Origin: Planctomycetaceae bacterium
GTDB taxonomy: Bacteria > Planctomycetota > Planctomycetia > Pirellulales > Pirellulaceae
Direction of reading: 5' to 3'
Assembly (NCBI GenBank): GCA_003455945.1
Contig: DMPQ01000112.1
Span: 1 to 23,169 of the forward strand
Length of the DNA stretch: 23,169 nt
Shown: in pieces, positions 1 to 8,045 of the stretch
Numbering within the stretch: the stretch's first letter is position 1
Layout of the letters: the number at the start of each line of letters is the position of its first letter
Notes under the pieces: generated by a model
Seen by the model: only the letters and a program-made list of their open reading frames with translations
Databases searched by the model: none
What the model was told of the DNA's origin: nothing
Position numbers and translations under genes: made by a program

Positions 1-599
1 GAGGTCTTGCCCATCGCCGGGCGCCCCGCAAGGATCACAAGGTCCGAGCGCTGCAAGCCGCCCAGCTTCTGGTCGAAGTCGCGCAGGCCGGTTGCGGTGC
101 CGGAAAGGCCGCCATCACGCCGATAGGCTTCGCTCGCCATGTGGATCGCGAGGCTGAGCGCGGAGGAAAAGCTCTGGAAACCACCTTCGAACCGACCGGC
201 CTCGGCGAGGCCATAGAGCTTGCGCTCGGCATCCTCGATCAGCAGTCGGCCGATCGGCGCGTCGCGCAGCTCGGGAGGGAGCGTCAGCGCCGAGGAGGTC
301 CGCTCGGCGAGATCGAGTCGTCGATCGATCTCGACCGCGGCATCGAGCGTTCCCCGGCGGCTGAACCGCAATCGCCCTTCGACGACCGCGGCGGCGAGGA
401 ACACGGCCGCCGAAAGCCAGAGGAGCGGCCAGAAGTCGACGGCCCAATCGGGACGCTGCCAGACGACGAGCTTCGGCAGGAGGATCGGCAGGATCGCCGG
501 CACGGCGAGCGCCATGAGGGCGGTCGGGAGCAGGTCCCAACGTCGTTGCCGGGTCAGTCGCCGGTCGGCGAATCGGACCTGATCGTGAAGGACCGACAT
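1..599 (-). CDS. Membrane protein N-terminus joined in frame to a DnaB helicase fragment (partial, probably chimeric)
   Basis: The ATG is at 599-597 and the frame stays open to base 1, so the 3' end lies outside the window. Residues 1-~120 look like a planctomycete inner-membrane protein: two hydrophobic segments (about residues 22-45 and 53-72), then a soluble stretch with EIDRRLDLAERTSSAL. From about residue 121 the protein changes family: KLYGLAEAGRFEGGFQSF, RDGGLSGTATGLRDFD, KLGGLQRSDL and a Walker A GRPAMGKTS at the window edge are the linker and start of the RecA-like ATPase domain of an alphaproteobacterial-type replicative helicase DnaB. Arginine codon use also changes: CGA is 7 of 16 before the switch and 0 of 7 after it. 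The gene follows lepA after 49 nt. What I see is one continuous frame; what I infer is a false join rather than a natural fusion. The gene that truly follows lepA is probably a longer membrane protein. Confidence 0.7.
   Translation of the reverse strand, partial: MSVLHDQVRFADRRLTRQRRWDLLPTALMALAVPAILPILLPKLVVWQRPDWAVDFWPLLWLSAAVFLAAAVVEGRLRFSRRGTLDAAVEIDRRLDLAERTSSALTLPPELRDAPIGRLLIEDAERKLYGLAEAGRFEGGFQSFSSALSLAIHMASEAYRRDGGLSGTATGLRDFDQKLGGLQRSDLVILAGRPAMGKT
222..242. other. Probable chimeric breakpoint
   Basis: On the minus strand this stretch encodes IEDAER, which fits both partners. It could continue the planctomycete membrane protein (after DAPIGRLL), and it could start the DnaB linker (IEDAERKLYGLAE). 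A short stretch of shared sequence is a typical seed for an assembly or amplification chimera. To the left everything reads as DnaB; to the right everything fits the planctomycete neighbourhood. Confidence 0.55.
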
Positions 600-648
600 G
601 CGTGGTTCTCCGTGACCGGTCGCCGCCGGCGACGCGACGCCGGGACGA

Positions 649-2460
<1,812 letters not shown>

Positions 2461-2476
2461 GTCTCGAGCCTCGTGT

Positions 2477-3502
2477 TCACGAGGCCTGGTTGCGATGGTT
2501 GAGGCGGGCCAAGCCGGCCGCGCCGATGTAGCCGGCATCTCCGCCCAGCGCCGCGAAAAGGAGCGCCGTGCGAGCCGCCTGGACCGGGAACGTCAGGCGG
2601 CGGAACTCGGCGGTGACCCGCGCGAGAAATCGTTGTCCGAGCGGATGAGCGGCGCCGCCGAAGTTCATCGCCCCTCCCAGGATCACCGCTTCGGGATCGA
2701 TCACGTGAGTCACGGTGGCGACTCCCAGACCGAGGCGAACGGCCAGGTCGTCGATCAGTCGCAGCGCCAGCGCGTCTCCCGCTTCCGCTCCCTTGGCGAC
2801 GTCCAGAGCGGTCAGCGAGTCGGCAGCGATTCCTGCCAGCGACGACGGCTCTCCTGCCGCCAACCGTTCGCGGACGATCGACACCAGCGCCGTCGCACTG
2901 GCGTAGGCCTCGAGATGTCCCGGCTTGCCGCACGAGCAGCGTCGCGCTTCGGCGGTCGTGTCGATCACCACATGACCGAACTCGGCGCCGTGGCTGTGGG
3001 CGCCGTCGATCGACACGTCGTCGACGATCACGCCGCCGCCGACTCCGGTCCCGAGCGTGAACAGACAGATGCTCCGGTGCTCGCGGCCGGCACCGACCCA
3101 GAACTCGCCGTACGCCGCCGCTCCTGCATCGTTCGCATAGGTGACCGGACGCTCGCACGCCTCGGCCAACGCATCTCGAATCGGAAAGTGGCGCCAGCCG
3201 GGAAGATTCGGCGGTTCGAGAATCAGCCCCGCGGGGATGTCCATCGTCCCGGGCGTGCCGAGTCCGACCGATACGACATCACCCGAGTCGATCCGACGCT
3301 CGTCGGCGAGGCTTCGAAGAGCCGCGGCGATCCGCCGCACCGCGTCGGGGACTCCCGTCTCGTCCGCCGTCGGAATCTTCGTCGCTCCGAGCGTCCGACC
3401 GAGATCATCGACGATCCCGATCTTGATCGTCGTGCCGCCGACGTCGACGCCCGCATGCAGCGGCCGCCGGGCATCAGCAACAGAGACGAGCGGGGTGGAC
3501 AT
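2477..3502 (-). CDS. ROK-family sugar kinase (glucokinase-like)
   Basis: This cytosolic kinase probably phosphorylates glucose or a related hexose with ATP; the exact substrate cannot be read from sequence. The 341 residues contain the phosphate loop DVGGTTIK (20-27), the catalytic Asp in YANDAG (Asp125), GTGVGGG (151-157), the sugar- and zinc-binding EFGH (174-177) and the ROK zinc motif CSCGKPGHLEAY (189-200). The third cysteine of the usual CxCGxxGCxE motif is His196 here, which could still bind zinc, with His177, Cys189 and Cys191. The ATG at 3502 has no strong ribosome-binding site. The gene lies 16 nt upstream of lepA, probably as the first gene of a two- or three-gene unit. No repressor-type helix-turn-helix precedes the kinase domain, so it is an enzyme rather than a NagC/XylR-type regulator. 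Confidence 0.93.
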   Translation of the reverse strand: MSTPLVSVADARRPLHAGVDVGGTTIKIGIVDDLGRTLGATKIPTADETGVPDAVRRIAAALRSLADERRIDSGDVVSVGLGTPGTMDIPAGLILEPPNLPGWRHFPIRDALAEACERPVTYANDAGAAAYGEFWVGAGREHRSICLFTLGTGVGGGVIVDDVSIDGAHSHGAEFGHVVIDTTAEARRCSCGKPGHLEAYASATALVSIVRERLAAGEPSSLAGIAADSLTALDVAKGAEAGDALALRLIDDLAVRLGLGVATVTHVIDPEAVILGGAMNFGGAAHPLGQRFLARVTAEFRRLTFPVQAARTALLFAALGGDAGYIGAAGLARLNHRNQAS

Positions 3503-3859
3503 GGAAATCGGACGCCTGAATCGATGCGAGTTCGGACGAGGGGAGCGATCGGGCGAGCCGAACGACGTTCATCGCGTCGCCACGCCTGAACGAATCGTAT
3601 CATCGACCCCGTCTCGACGCCTCGATCGGGCGATTTCGCCCGGCCGGCGAGGTCGACCGAATCCGATCGCCTGATCGCTCTCGCGAAACGCCATTCTCAC
3701 GAAATGACGTTTCGGCGTCGCTCCGCTCGCTCGGACCGCTCACGGTACCAATTCGCCGGGGGCATGCCAGGGGGCAGGTGGTTGCATCGGGGGGATCGAC
3801 GCCGGCCAGATCGGCAGCGGCGAACGGAGACCGGTCGTGGCTCGAAGCGTCGTGTCGGC
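3503..3859. other. Intergenic region between the OsmC and ROK genes (357 bp)
   Basis: No gene is supported here. Frames that run through it lack family signals or plausible starts. It holds the possible ROK promoter, G-rich runs around 3757-3793, and a weak inverted repeat CGAAACG (3684-3690) / CGTTTCG (3708-3714) with a 17-nt loop and no T-tract. I do not call that a terminator. Confidence 0.5.
3594..3602 (-). promoter_or_regulatory. Possible extended -10 element for the ROK-lepA unit
   Basis: Read on the minus strand this is TGATACGAT, an extended -10 (TGn-TACGAT), about 92 nt upstream of the ROK start codon. I see no convincing -35 box, so the call rests on the -10 match and the position alone. 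Confidence 0.3.
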
Positions 3860-4369
3860 TCAGCCGGCGACTCGCTCGATCGTGCAGGGGACCGCCTTCG
3901 AGAGGGTCTGGTGGATGATGCAGTACCGCTCGGTCAGTTCGAGCAGCTTGGCCACCTGCTCCTCGGTCGCGCCGGACGTGAAGGCGAGCTTCAGTCGGAT
4001 CGCCTGGAAGCCGACCGGCACGCTCCGATCGACCCCCATCGTCCCTCGAAAGTCGACATCCCCTTCGGCCGTGACCCGAACGTCGGTCAGCGGGAGCCCC
4101 AGGGCGGTCGAGACGACTCCGAGCGTCACCCCGGCACAGGCGACGAGCGATTCGAGCAGCATGTTGCCGGCGCAGGCATGCGAACCATCGCCGCCGGTGT
4201 TGACGTGCAACCCGGCCGGGATCGTCCCGAGATGGCTCGCCACTTCGCAGACGGTCGGGTTCTCGGCCAACACCCCTTCGGCTCGCAGCGTCCGCCAGGC
4301 GCTCTCCGGTGCCTCGCGGTACTGCCGCTTGAGCGGCGCTTGGTTGGCCCGGATCGTTTCGGCATCCAC
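3860..4369 (-). CDS. OsmC-family protein (thiol peroxidase-like)
   Basis: OsmC/Ohr-family proteins are small cytosolic dimers; the characterised ones reduce organic hydroperoxides with two cysteines. The 169 residues carry both signature cysteines: Cys78 in LLESLVACAGVTL and Cys150 in RYCIIHQTL, the second in the place of the usual CPVH. Extra cysteines occur at 41 and 66. The N-terminal ~50 residues before the OsmC core make it longer than the typical ~140. The start is GTG at 4369, preceded by a good AGGAG nine to ten bases upstream; the nearby ATG is out of frame. It stands between intergenic regions on both sides, so it is probably transcribed alone. Assignment to a precise subgroup (Ohr, OsmC or YhfA-like) is not possible by eye. 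Confidence 0.88.
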   Translation of the reverse strand: MDAETIRANQAPLKRQYREAPESAWRTLRAEGVLAENPTVCEVASHLGTIPAGLHVNTGGDGSHACAGNMLLESLVACAGVTLGVVSTALGLPLTDVRVTAEGDVDFRGTMGVDRSVPVGFQAIRLKLAFTSGATEEQVAKLLELTERYCIIHQTLSKAVPCTIERVAG

Positions 4370-4456
4370 TCGCTCGATCTCCTCTGGCAGCTCGGTGCTT
4401 CCCGTCGCTGAGTCGTTACCGGCAGTCGGACTTGCCGACCGGTCATGCGGGAAAGT

Positions 4457-4492
4457 TCGCTTCGCGGTACGGCGTCGCTTCGCGGTACGGCG
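4457..4492. repeat. Perfect 18-bp tandem duplication
   Basis: TCGCTTCGCGGTACGGCG occurs twice head to tail (4457-4474 and 4475-4492) in the space between the PH-domain gene and the OsmC gene. A 12-nt part, GGTACGGCGTCG, recurs at 7576-7587 in another intergenic region. It may be a slippage product or two adjacent binding sites upstream of the OsmC gene. Confidence 0.7.
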
Positions 4493-4527
4493 TTTCTCTC
4501 GCGCGGTCGACGCTCGGACGAACCGGC

Positions 4528-5031
4528 TCAGACCGTTTCGACATAGACGCCGCGCTTGCGCCGTTCCGCTCGCCGAGCGTTGTCGATCATGTCCGAGACT
4601 TCCTTGACTCGGTCGATGCCGCGCAAGGTCAGCTCGGGATTGCTGACGTCGCTCGAGCGGATCGACACGTCACCGACGCCGAGCATCGCCTGAACGATTC
4701 CCTGCTTGTAGATGACGTCGTCGACGTCGATCAGTTCGATCCGGTCGTTCGTCCGATTGAGAATCCCGGCGCGGTGCTTCAGGCGCTGGTTGGTCAGTTC
4801 ATACGCATAGCCGAGCTTGCGGATCGCCCACTGGCCGATGGTGATGGCCCACAGGATCGCCGCGATCGCTCCGGTCACGAGCACGCCGACTCCCCCCAAC
4901 AACAGACCGATGACGATCAGCACGACGGTCAGGAGCGCGACGCCGACCCATTGGCCGATCATCGCCTTGCCCGAGTAGCTGCCGGTCCAGAGGACCGTTT
5001 CCTGTTCGTCCGGGACCGGATTCGGTTTCAT
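4528..5031 (-). CDS. Membrane protein with bacterial PH domain
   Basis: The 167-residue protein begins with a short acidic cytosolic part (MKPNPVPDEQETVLWTGSY), then two hydrophobic segments at roughly 25-45 and 48-68, then a bacterial pleckstrin-homology-like domain (YELTNQRLKHRAGILNRTND, then ELIDVDDVIYKQG). The order of membrane hairpin followed by PH domain matches the YdbS/DUF304 type. Such proteins sit in the cytoplasmic membrane; their biochemical role is mostly unknown. A basic tail (ARRAERRKRG) ends the protein. I chose the ATG at 5031 because the conserved WTG motif follows at normal distance and the upstream in-frame part is Arg/Ser-rich and unlike a protein. It is divergent from nrdR. 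Confidence 0.85.
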   Translation of the reverse strand: MKPNPVPDEQETVLWTGSYSGKAMIGQWVGVALLTVVLIVIGLLLGGVGVLVTGAIAAILWAITIGQWAIRKLGYAYELTNQRLKHRAGILNRTNDRIELIDVDDVIYKQGIVQAMLGVGDVSIRSSDVSNPELTLRGIDRVKEVSDMIDNARRAERRKRGVYVETV

Positions 5032-5408
5032 CGAGAGGTTCTCTGTAGAGGGCTCTTGTCGGCGAGCGGCGCGAGTCGCGCGGCTGGAGCCGGCGCAACG
5101 GATCGGACCGAAGATTCGTCGCCGCGGACCGATTCTTCGTTCGACCGGTCGGACAGGGCGGAGACGAGTCCACTCATTGTGAATCGCGAGCAGGGGAGAT
5201 GCCAACGGGTGGGAAGAGCGAACGACCGGTTCCGTTCCGGGGATTCGCAGCGCCGGCTCGGCCGGATCGCCCTGCCCGATCGCATCGACAACCGTTAGAC
5301 TGCTCGTCCTTCGGGCGATATCGGTCGGCGCTCGCCGCCGCGTTTCTCGAACGGGCTCGAGGCGGCGTCCGGTTCTCGGCGGCCGTTTTCGGAAGGGGGC
5401 CGGCGACG
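5032..5408. other. Divergent intergenic region between the PH-domain gene and nrdR (377 bp)
   Basis: No gene is supported. It must hold promoters for both flanking genes; the nrdR one is listed separately. Frames here read as Arg/Ser-rich shadow peptides without family features. No long inverted repeat or T-tract was seen. Confidence 0.5.
5272..5301 (+). promoter_or_regulatory. Likely nrdR promoter
   Basis: TAGACT at 5296-5301 is a plausible -10 box; CTGCCC at 5272-5277 is a weak -35 with 18 nt spacing. Transcription would begin near 5308 and give a leader of about 100 nt. The same TAGACT hexamer lies upstream of the other two plus-strand genes of this window. Confidence 0.4.
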
Positions 5409-5945
5409 ATGAAGTGTCCCTACTGTCGCGAAGACAACGACAAGGTGGTCGATACCCGCGCGGCCGAAGACGGTTACACCATCCGTCGTCGGCGTCTGTG
5501 CGTCTCGTGCGACCGCCGCTACACCACCTACGAACGTCCGGCCGAGTTCGATCTGAAGGTGGTCAAGAAGAACGGCGAGCGAGAGGCATTCCAGCCCGAG
5601 AAGATCCGGGACGGGCTCCGCAAGGCGTGCTGGAAGCGGCCGATCTCGGACGACCAGATTCTCGCGGTCGTGCAGCAGGTCGAACAGGAAGTCTTCGGTC
5701 GCTACGAGAACGAGCTCGACAGTCGCGAACTGGGCGAGATCGTGATGCGATATCTCGCTCAGGTCGACCAGGTCGCTTACGTCCGCTTCGCGAGCATCTA
5801 TCGCGAGTTCAAGGATGTCCGCGATTTCGTCCAGGAGCTTCGCCCGATGCTCGCTCGCCCCGGCGAATCGAACCGGAGCATCGGCGATCCGTCGCGCGGC
5901 AGCGCCGATCCCCCTCGCGGCAACGTCGATACGAATCGCTCGTGA
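5409..5945 (+). CDS. nrdR: Transcriptional repressor NrdR
   Basis: NrdR senses ATP/dATP and represses ribonucleotide reductase genes. The 178 residues show the N-terminal zinc ribbon (Cys3, Cys6, Cys31, Cys34 in MKCPYC and CVSC), the basic stretch RRRRLC, the family's RYTTYER motif, and an ATP-cone domain at about 48-138, ending in ASIYREFKD as usual. Most NrdR proteins are about 150 residues long; this one has an extra ~27-residue tail rich in Ser, Gly, Asn, Arg and Asp (from RPGESNRSIGD), likely disordered. The ATG at 5409 is set by the zinc ribbon beginning immediately, and a G-rich purine run (GGAAGGGGG) lies upstream. No ribonucleotide reductase gene is in the window. It converges on moaC, with 37 nt between the two stops and no obvious terminator. 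Confidence 0.96.
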   Translation: MKCPYCREDNDKVVDTRAAEDGYTIRRRRLCVSCDRRYTTYERPAEFDLKVVKKNGEREAFQPEKIRDGLRKACWKRPISDDQILAVVQQVEQEVFGRYENELDSRELGEIVMRYLAQVDQVAYVRFASIYREFKDVRDFVQELRPMLARPGESNRSIGDPSRGSADPPRGNVDTNRS

Positions 5946-5982
5946 CCGCCGAGAGACCTGACGCCGAGCTACGGGACGCGGG

Positions 5983-6510
5983 TCATTCCGAATCGGTCGC
6001 ATCGCGGCGGAAGTCGCCGCTCTTTCCCCCCGACTTCGCTTCCAGTCGGATCGGTCCGATCGTCGGCTCGCGATCGATCGACTTGATCATGTCATAGACG
6101 GTGAGCGCGGCGATCGAGACGGCCGTGAGCGCTTCCATCTCGACCCCCGTCCTGGCCGACACCGACACCTCCGCTTCGATCCTGAGCGTCCGGTCGCCGT
6201 CCGGCACCAGATCGACTCGGACCGAATCGAGCGGGAGCGGATGACAGAGCGGGATCAGTTCGCCCGTCCGTTTCGCCCCTTGGATGCCGGCGATCCGAGC
6301 GATCTGCAGCACGTCTCCCTTGGCGATCGAGCGATCGAGAATCGCCCGCAGCGTCTCGGGTCGCATCGTGATCGCTCCCGATGCCGTCGCGACGCGTCGA
6401 GTGATCGGCTTGGCACCGACATCGACCATCACGACTCGCCCCTGCGAGTCGAAGTGCGTCGAGCGAGGCGGGGCGGAGGGAGCGTGCGAGCGATCGTCGG
6501 CGGACATCAT
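5983..6510 (-). CDS. moaC: Cyclic pyranopterin monophosphate synthase (MoaC)
   Basis: MoaC acts after the radical-SAM enzyme MoaA in molybdenum cofactor synthesis and forms cyclic pyranopterin monophosphate in the cytosol. The 175 residues carry the family signatures: [10 protein letters not shown] (30-39), [13 protein letters not shown] (80-92, with Cys89-His90), [10 protein letters not shown] (121-130) and YDMIKSID (139-146, containing the catalytic Lys143 and Asp140). The first ~18 residues are a variable extension and the C-terminus ends in KSGGKSGDF, typical of the family. The start is the double ATG at 6510/6507; the ribosome-binding site is weak. No other moa or moe gene is nearby, so it appears as a lone gene. 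Confidence 0.96.
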   Translation of the reverse strand: MMSADDRSHAPSAPPRSTHFDSQGRVVMVDVGAKPITRRVATASGAITMRPETLRAILDRSIAKGDVLQIARIAGIQGAKRTGELIPLCHPLPLDSVRVDLVPDGDRTLRIEAEVSVSARTGVEMEALTAVSIAALTVYDMIKSIDREPTIGPIRLEAKSGGKSGDFRRDATDSE

Positions 6511-6635
6511 CGAACCATCGTCTTGCGGAGAAAGGAACGCGAGTCGGAGCGGCGTCCAGGCGATGCGTCAGCCTGATCGATCGGTGCGTCGGAGGCCAGC
6601 GTCCGGTCGCGACGAACCGTTCGGATCGGCGCACG

Positions 6636-6670
6636 AAAAAACCGCCACGAGGGTCCATCGTGGCGGTCTT
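6636..6670 (-). terminator. Intrinsic terminator of the HTH-receiver gene
   Basis: There is a perfect 9-bp stem, CCGCCACGA (6642-6650) with TCGTGGCGG (6658-6666), around a 7-nt loop. Read on the minus strand it is followed by six T (6641-6636). It lies 26 nt past the stop codon of the regulator gene. The 16 nt at 6624-6639 (GATCGGCGCACGAAAA) are repeated exactly at the aspS terminator. Confidence 0.9.
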
Positions 6671-6695
6671 TAGCGTTCGGCGGCGATATCCGAAA

Positions 6696-7268
6696 TCAGA
6701 CCAGTTCCTTGCGGGCCCCGATCAGAGTCCGCAGGCGCTGGGCCAGCAGGCTCGCATCGAACGGCTTCTTGAACGTCTCGTTGATCGCCGAGCGGTCGAA
6801 GCTCATCGGGCTGCCGTCGTCCGGCAGCAGGGCGATGAGAATCGTCTCGGCGAAATCCGCGTTCTTCCGCAGGTTCTGGCAGATCTGCAGCGCCTCGACC
6901 TTGCCGATCGAGAAGTCGCAGATGATCGCGTCCGGATGGAAGCTCTCGGCCTGAATCCCCGCTTCGAAACCGCTCGAGGCCACAGCGACCCGGAACGCCT
7001 TCTCGACGGGAAGCTCCCGCTTCAGATTCTCGATCAGGACTTGGTCCTGAGCGACGATCAGCACCTTGGCCATGGCCTCGTCTTCGAGGTCACCCAACGG
7101 CATCCCATGTTCCTTGAGGAACCTGATCAGATACTCGCGAGGGATCCGACGGTCCTGAGAACCGGGGATGCGATAACCCTTCAAACGACCCGAATCGAAC
7201 CACTTGCTGACCGTGCGCGGGGCCACTTTGCAGATCTTGGCGACCTGACCAGTCGTGAACACCTTCAT
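6696..7268 (-). CDS. HTH (excisionase-type) plus receiver-domain regulator
   Basis: The 190-residue protein has an N-terminal helix-turn-helix of the excisionase/MerR type (FTTGQVAKICKVAPRTVSKW, then GSQDRRIPREYLIRFLKEHG) and a C-terminal response-regulator receiver domain at about 68-187. This is the reverse of the usual receiver-then-output order. The receiver keeps the phosphoacceptor Asp118 (IICDFSIG) and the conserved Lys168 (FKKPF). The usual acidic pair near the start is AQD (73-75), and the switch Thr/Ser after the fourth strand is Leu, so classical phospho-signalling may be altered. The start at 7268 follows a GGAGA ribosome-binding site. It probably binds DNA; partner and target are unknown. 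It ends in a strong terminator and stands alone, with 777 bp of gene-free DNA upstream. Confidence 0.9.
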   Translation of the reverse strand: MKVFTTGQVAKICKVAPRTVSKWFDSGRLKGYRIPGSQDRRIPREYLIRFLKEHGMPLGDLEDEAMAKVLIVAQDQVLIENLKRELPVEKAFRVAVASSGFEAGIQAESFHPDAIICDFSIGKVEALQICQNLRKNADFAETILIALLPDDGSPMSFDRSAINETFKKPFDASLLAQRLRTLIGARKELV

Positions 7269-8045
7269 CGCAGGCTCTCCATGAACATCTTCGTGACTCG
7301 TATCGCTCGCCGGCGACCGAAGTCGTCGACGAGTTCTGCCCCGTGCCGCGCGAGTCGATCCGAAATCGGTCGATCCATCAGCCGCTCTATCGAGAGACCG
7401 ACTCGCGAAACATCTGGGTCGGGGCAATCCGTTCGCTTCTGGTGGTTTGGGCTCAGGTCCCTCTGATCCGCGCCACAAAGATTGAAATCGGTGAGTCCGC
7501 GGTCGACCGGAATGCGCACGATCCCTTCGCGGGCGGGCGATGGGGAACATGCGAATCCGCGATCGGCGGACTCGAGGTACGGCGTCGATGCAAGAGACGA
7601 ACGCGCCGTCCGACGGCGCTTCGGGTCAGCGCGCCGTCGTCAGGTCGGCAGAGTGCCGATCGAGTTCATCCCCCCCTGTGAAGTTCGTCCCGTGCGTCTC
7701 GACTTCCCGTGCTTCATGCGCGGTGATCGAGCGGGACGCCCCTCACGGAACGTAATTTCGTTAAGACGACGGTCTTCTCTTTAGCGAGAATGACCGAACC
7801 GAACGGGACCGTCCGGATAACGGCTGCGAGCCGCACGGGGGTCGAGCGAAGGTCCGAGGGATCGCGCGGCGACTTCAGCCGAACTCGCCGCCGACGCGGA
7901 CGAAACGAGGAAAATCCGTCCGGCGAGTCGGCGCGGACGCTAGCGATCACGCCTGCTGCCGATCGGCGCACGAAAACGGCGCCTCGTCGCGAACGAGGCG
8001 CCGTCAGCGAAACGAATCGCGGTGGAGCTCGGCCGACTCGATCGC
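7269..8045. other. Long gene-free region upstream of the HTH-receiver gene (777 bp)
   Basis: No protein-coding gene is supported on either strand: frames here are Arg/Ser-rich and lack family motifs. The right end holds the aspS terminator (7976-8004). Around 7750-7792 the sequence becomes locally AT-richer (GTAATTTCGTTAAGACG, then TCTTCTCTTTAGCG) with a small AAGAC/GTCTT hairpin. I recognise no known RNA family or riboswitch. The regulator's promoter must lie here, but I cannot place it. A non-coding RNA or long 5' leader is possible. Confidence 0.5.
7972..8004 (-). terminator. Intrinsic terminator of aspS
   Basis: There is a perfect 12-bp stem, ACGGCGCCTCGT (7976-7987) with ACGAGGCGCCGT (7993-8004), around a 5-nt loop. 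On the minus strand it is followed by TTTTCGTGC. It lies 41 nt past the aspS stop. The T-tract side shares an exact 16-nt sequence with the terminator at 6636-6670. Confidence 0.88.

Noticed and set aside
610..640. GTCGCC/GGCGAC hairpin after lepA as a terminator
   Set aside because: The stem is only six bp, the loop three nt, and no T-tract follows on the minus strand.
3684..3714. CGAAACG/CGTTTCG inverted repeat as a terminator or operator
   Set aside because: Seven bp with a 17-nt loop and no T-tract can arise by chance in this composition.
7762..7776. Small AAGAC/GTCTT hairpin followed by CTCTTT
   Set aside because: Stem of five bp is too weak, and no plus-strand gene ends before it.
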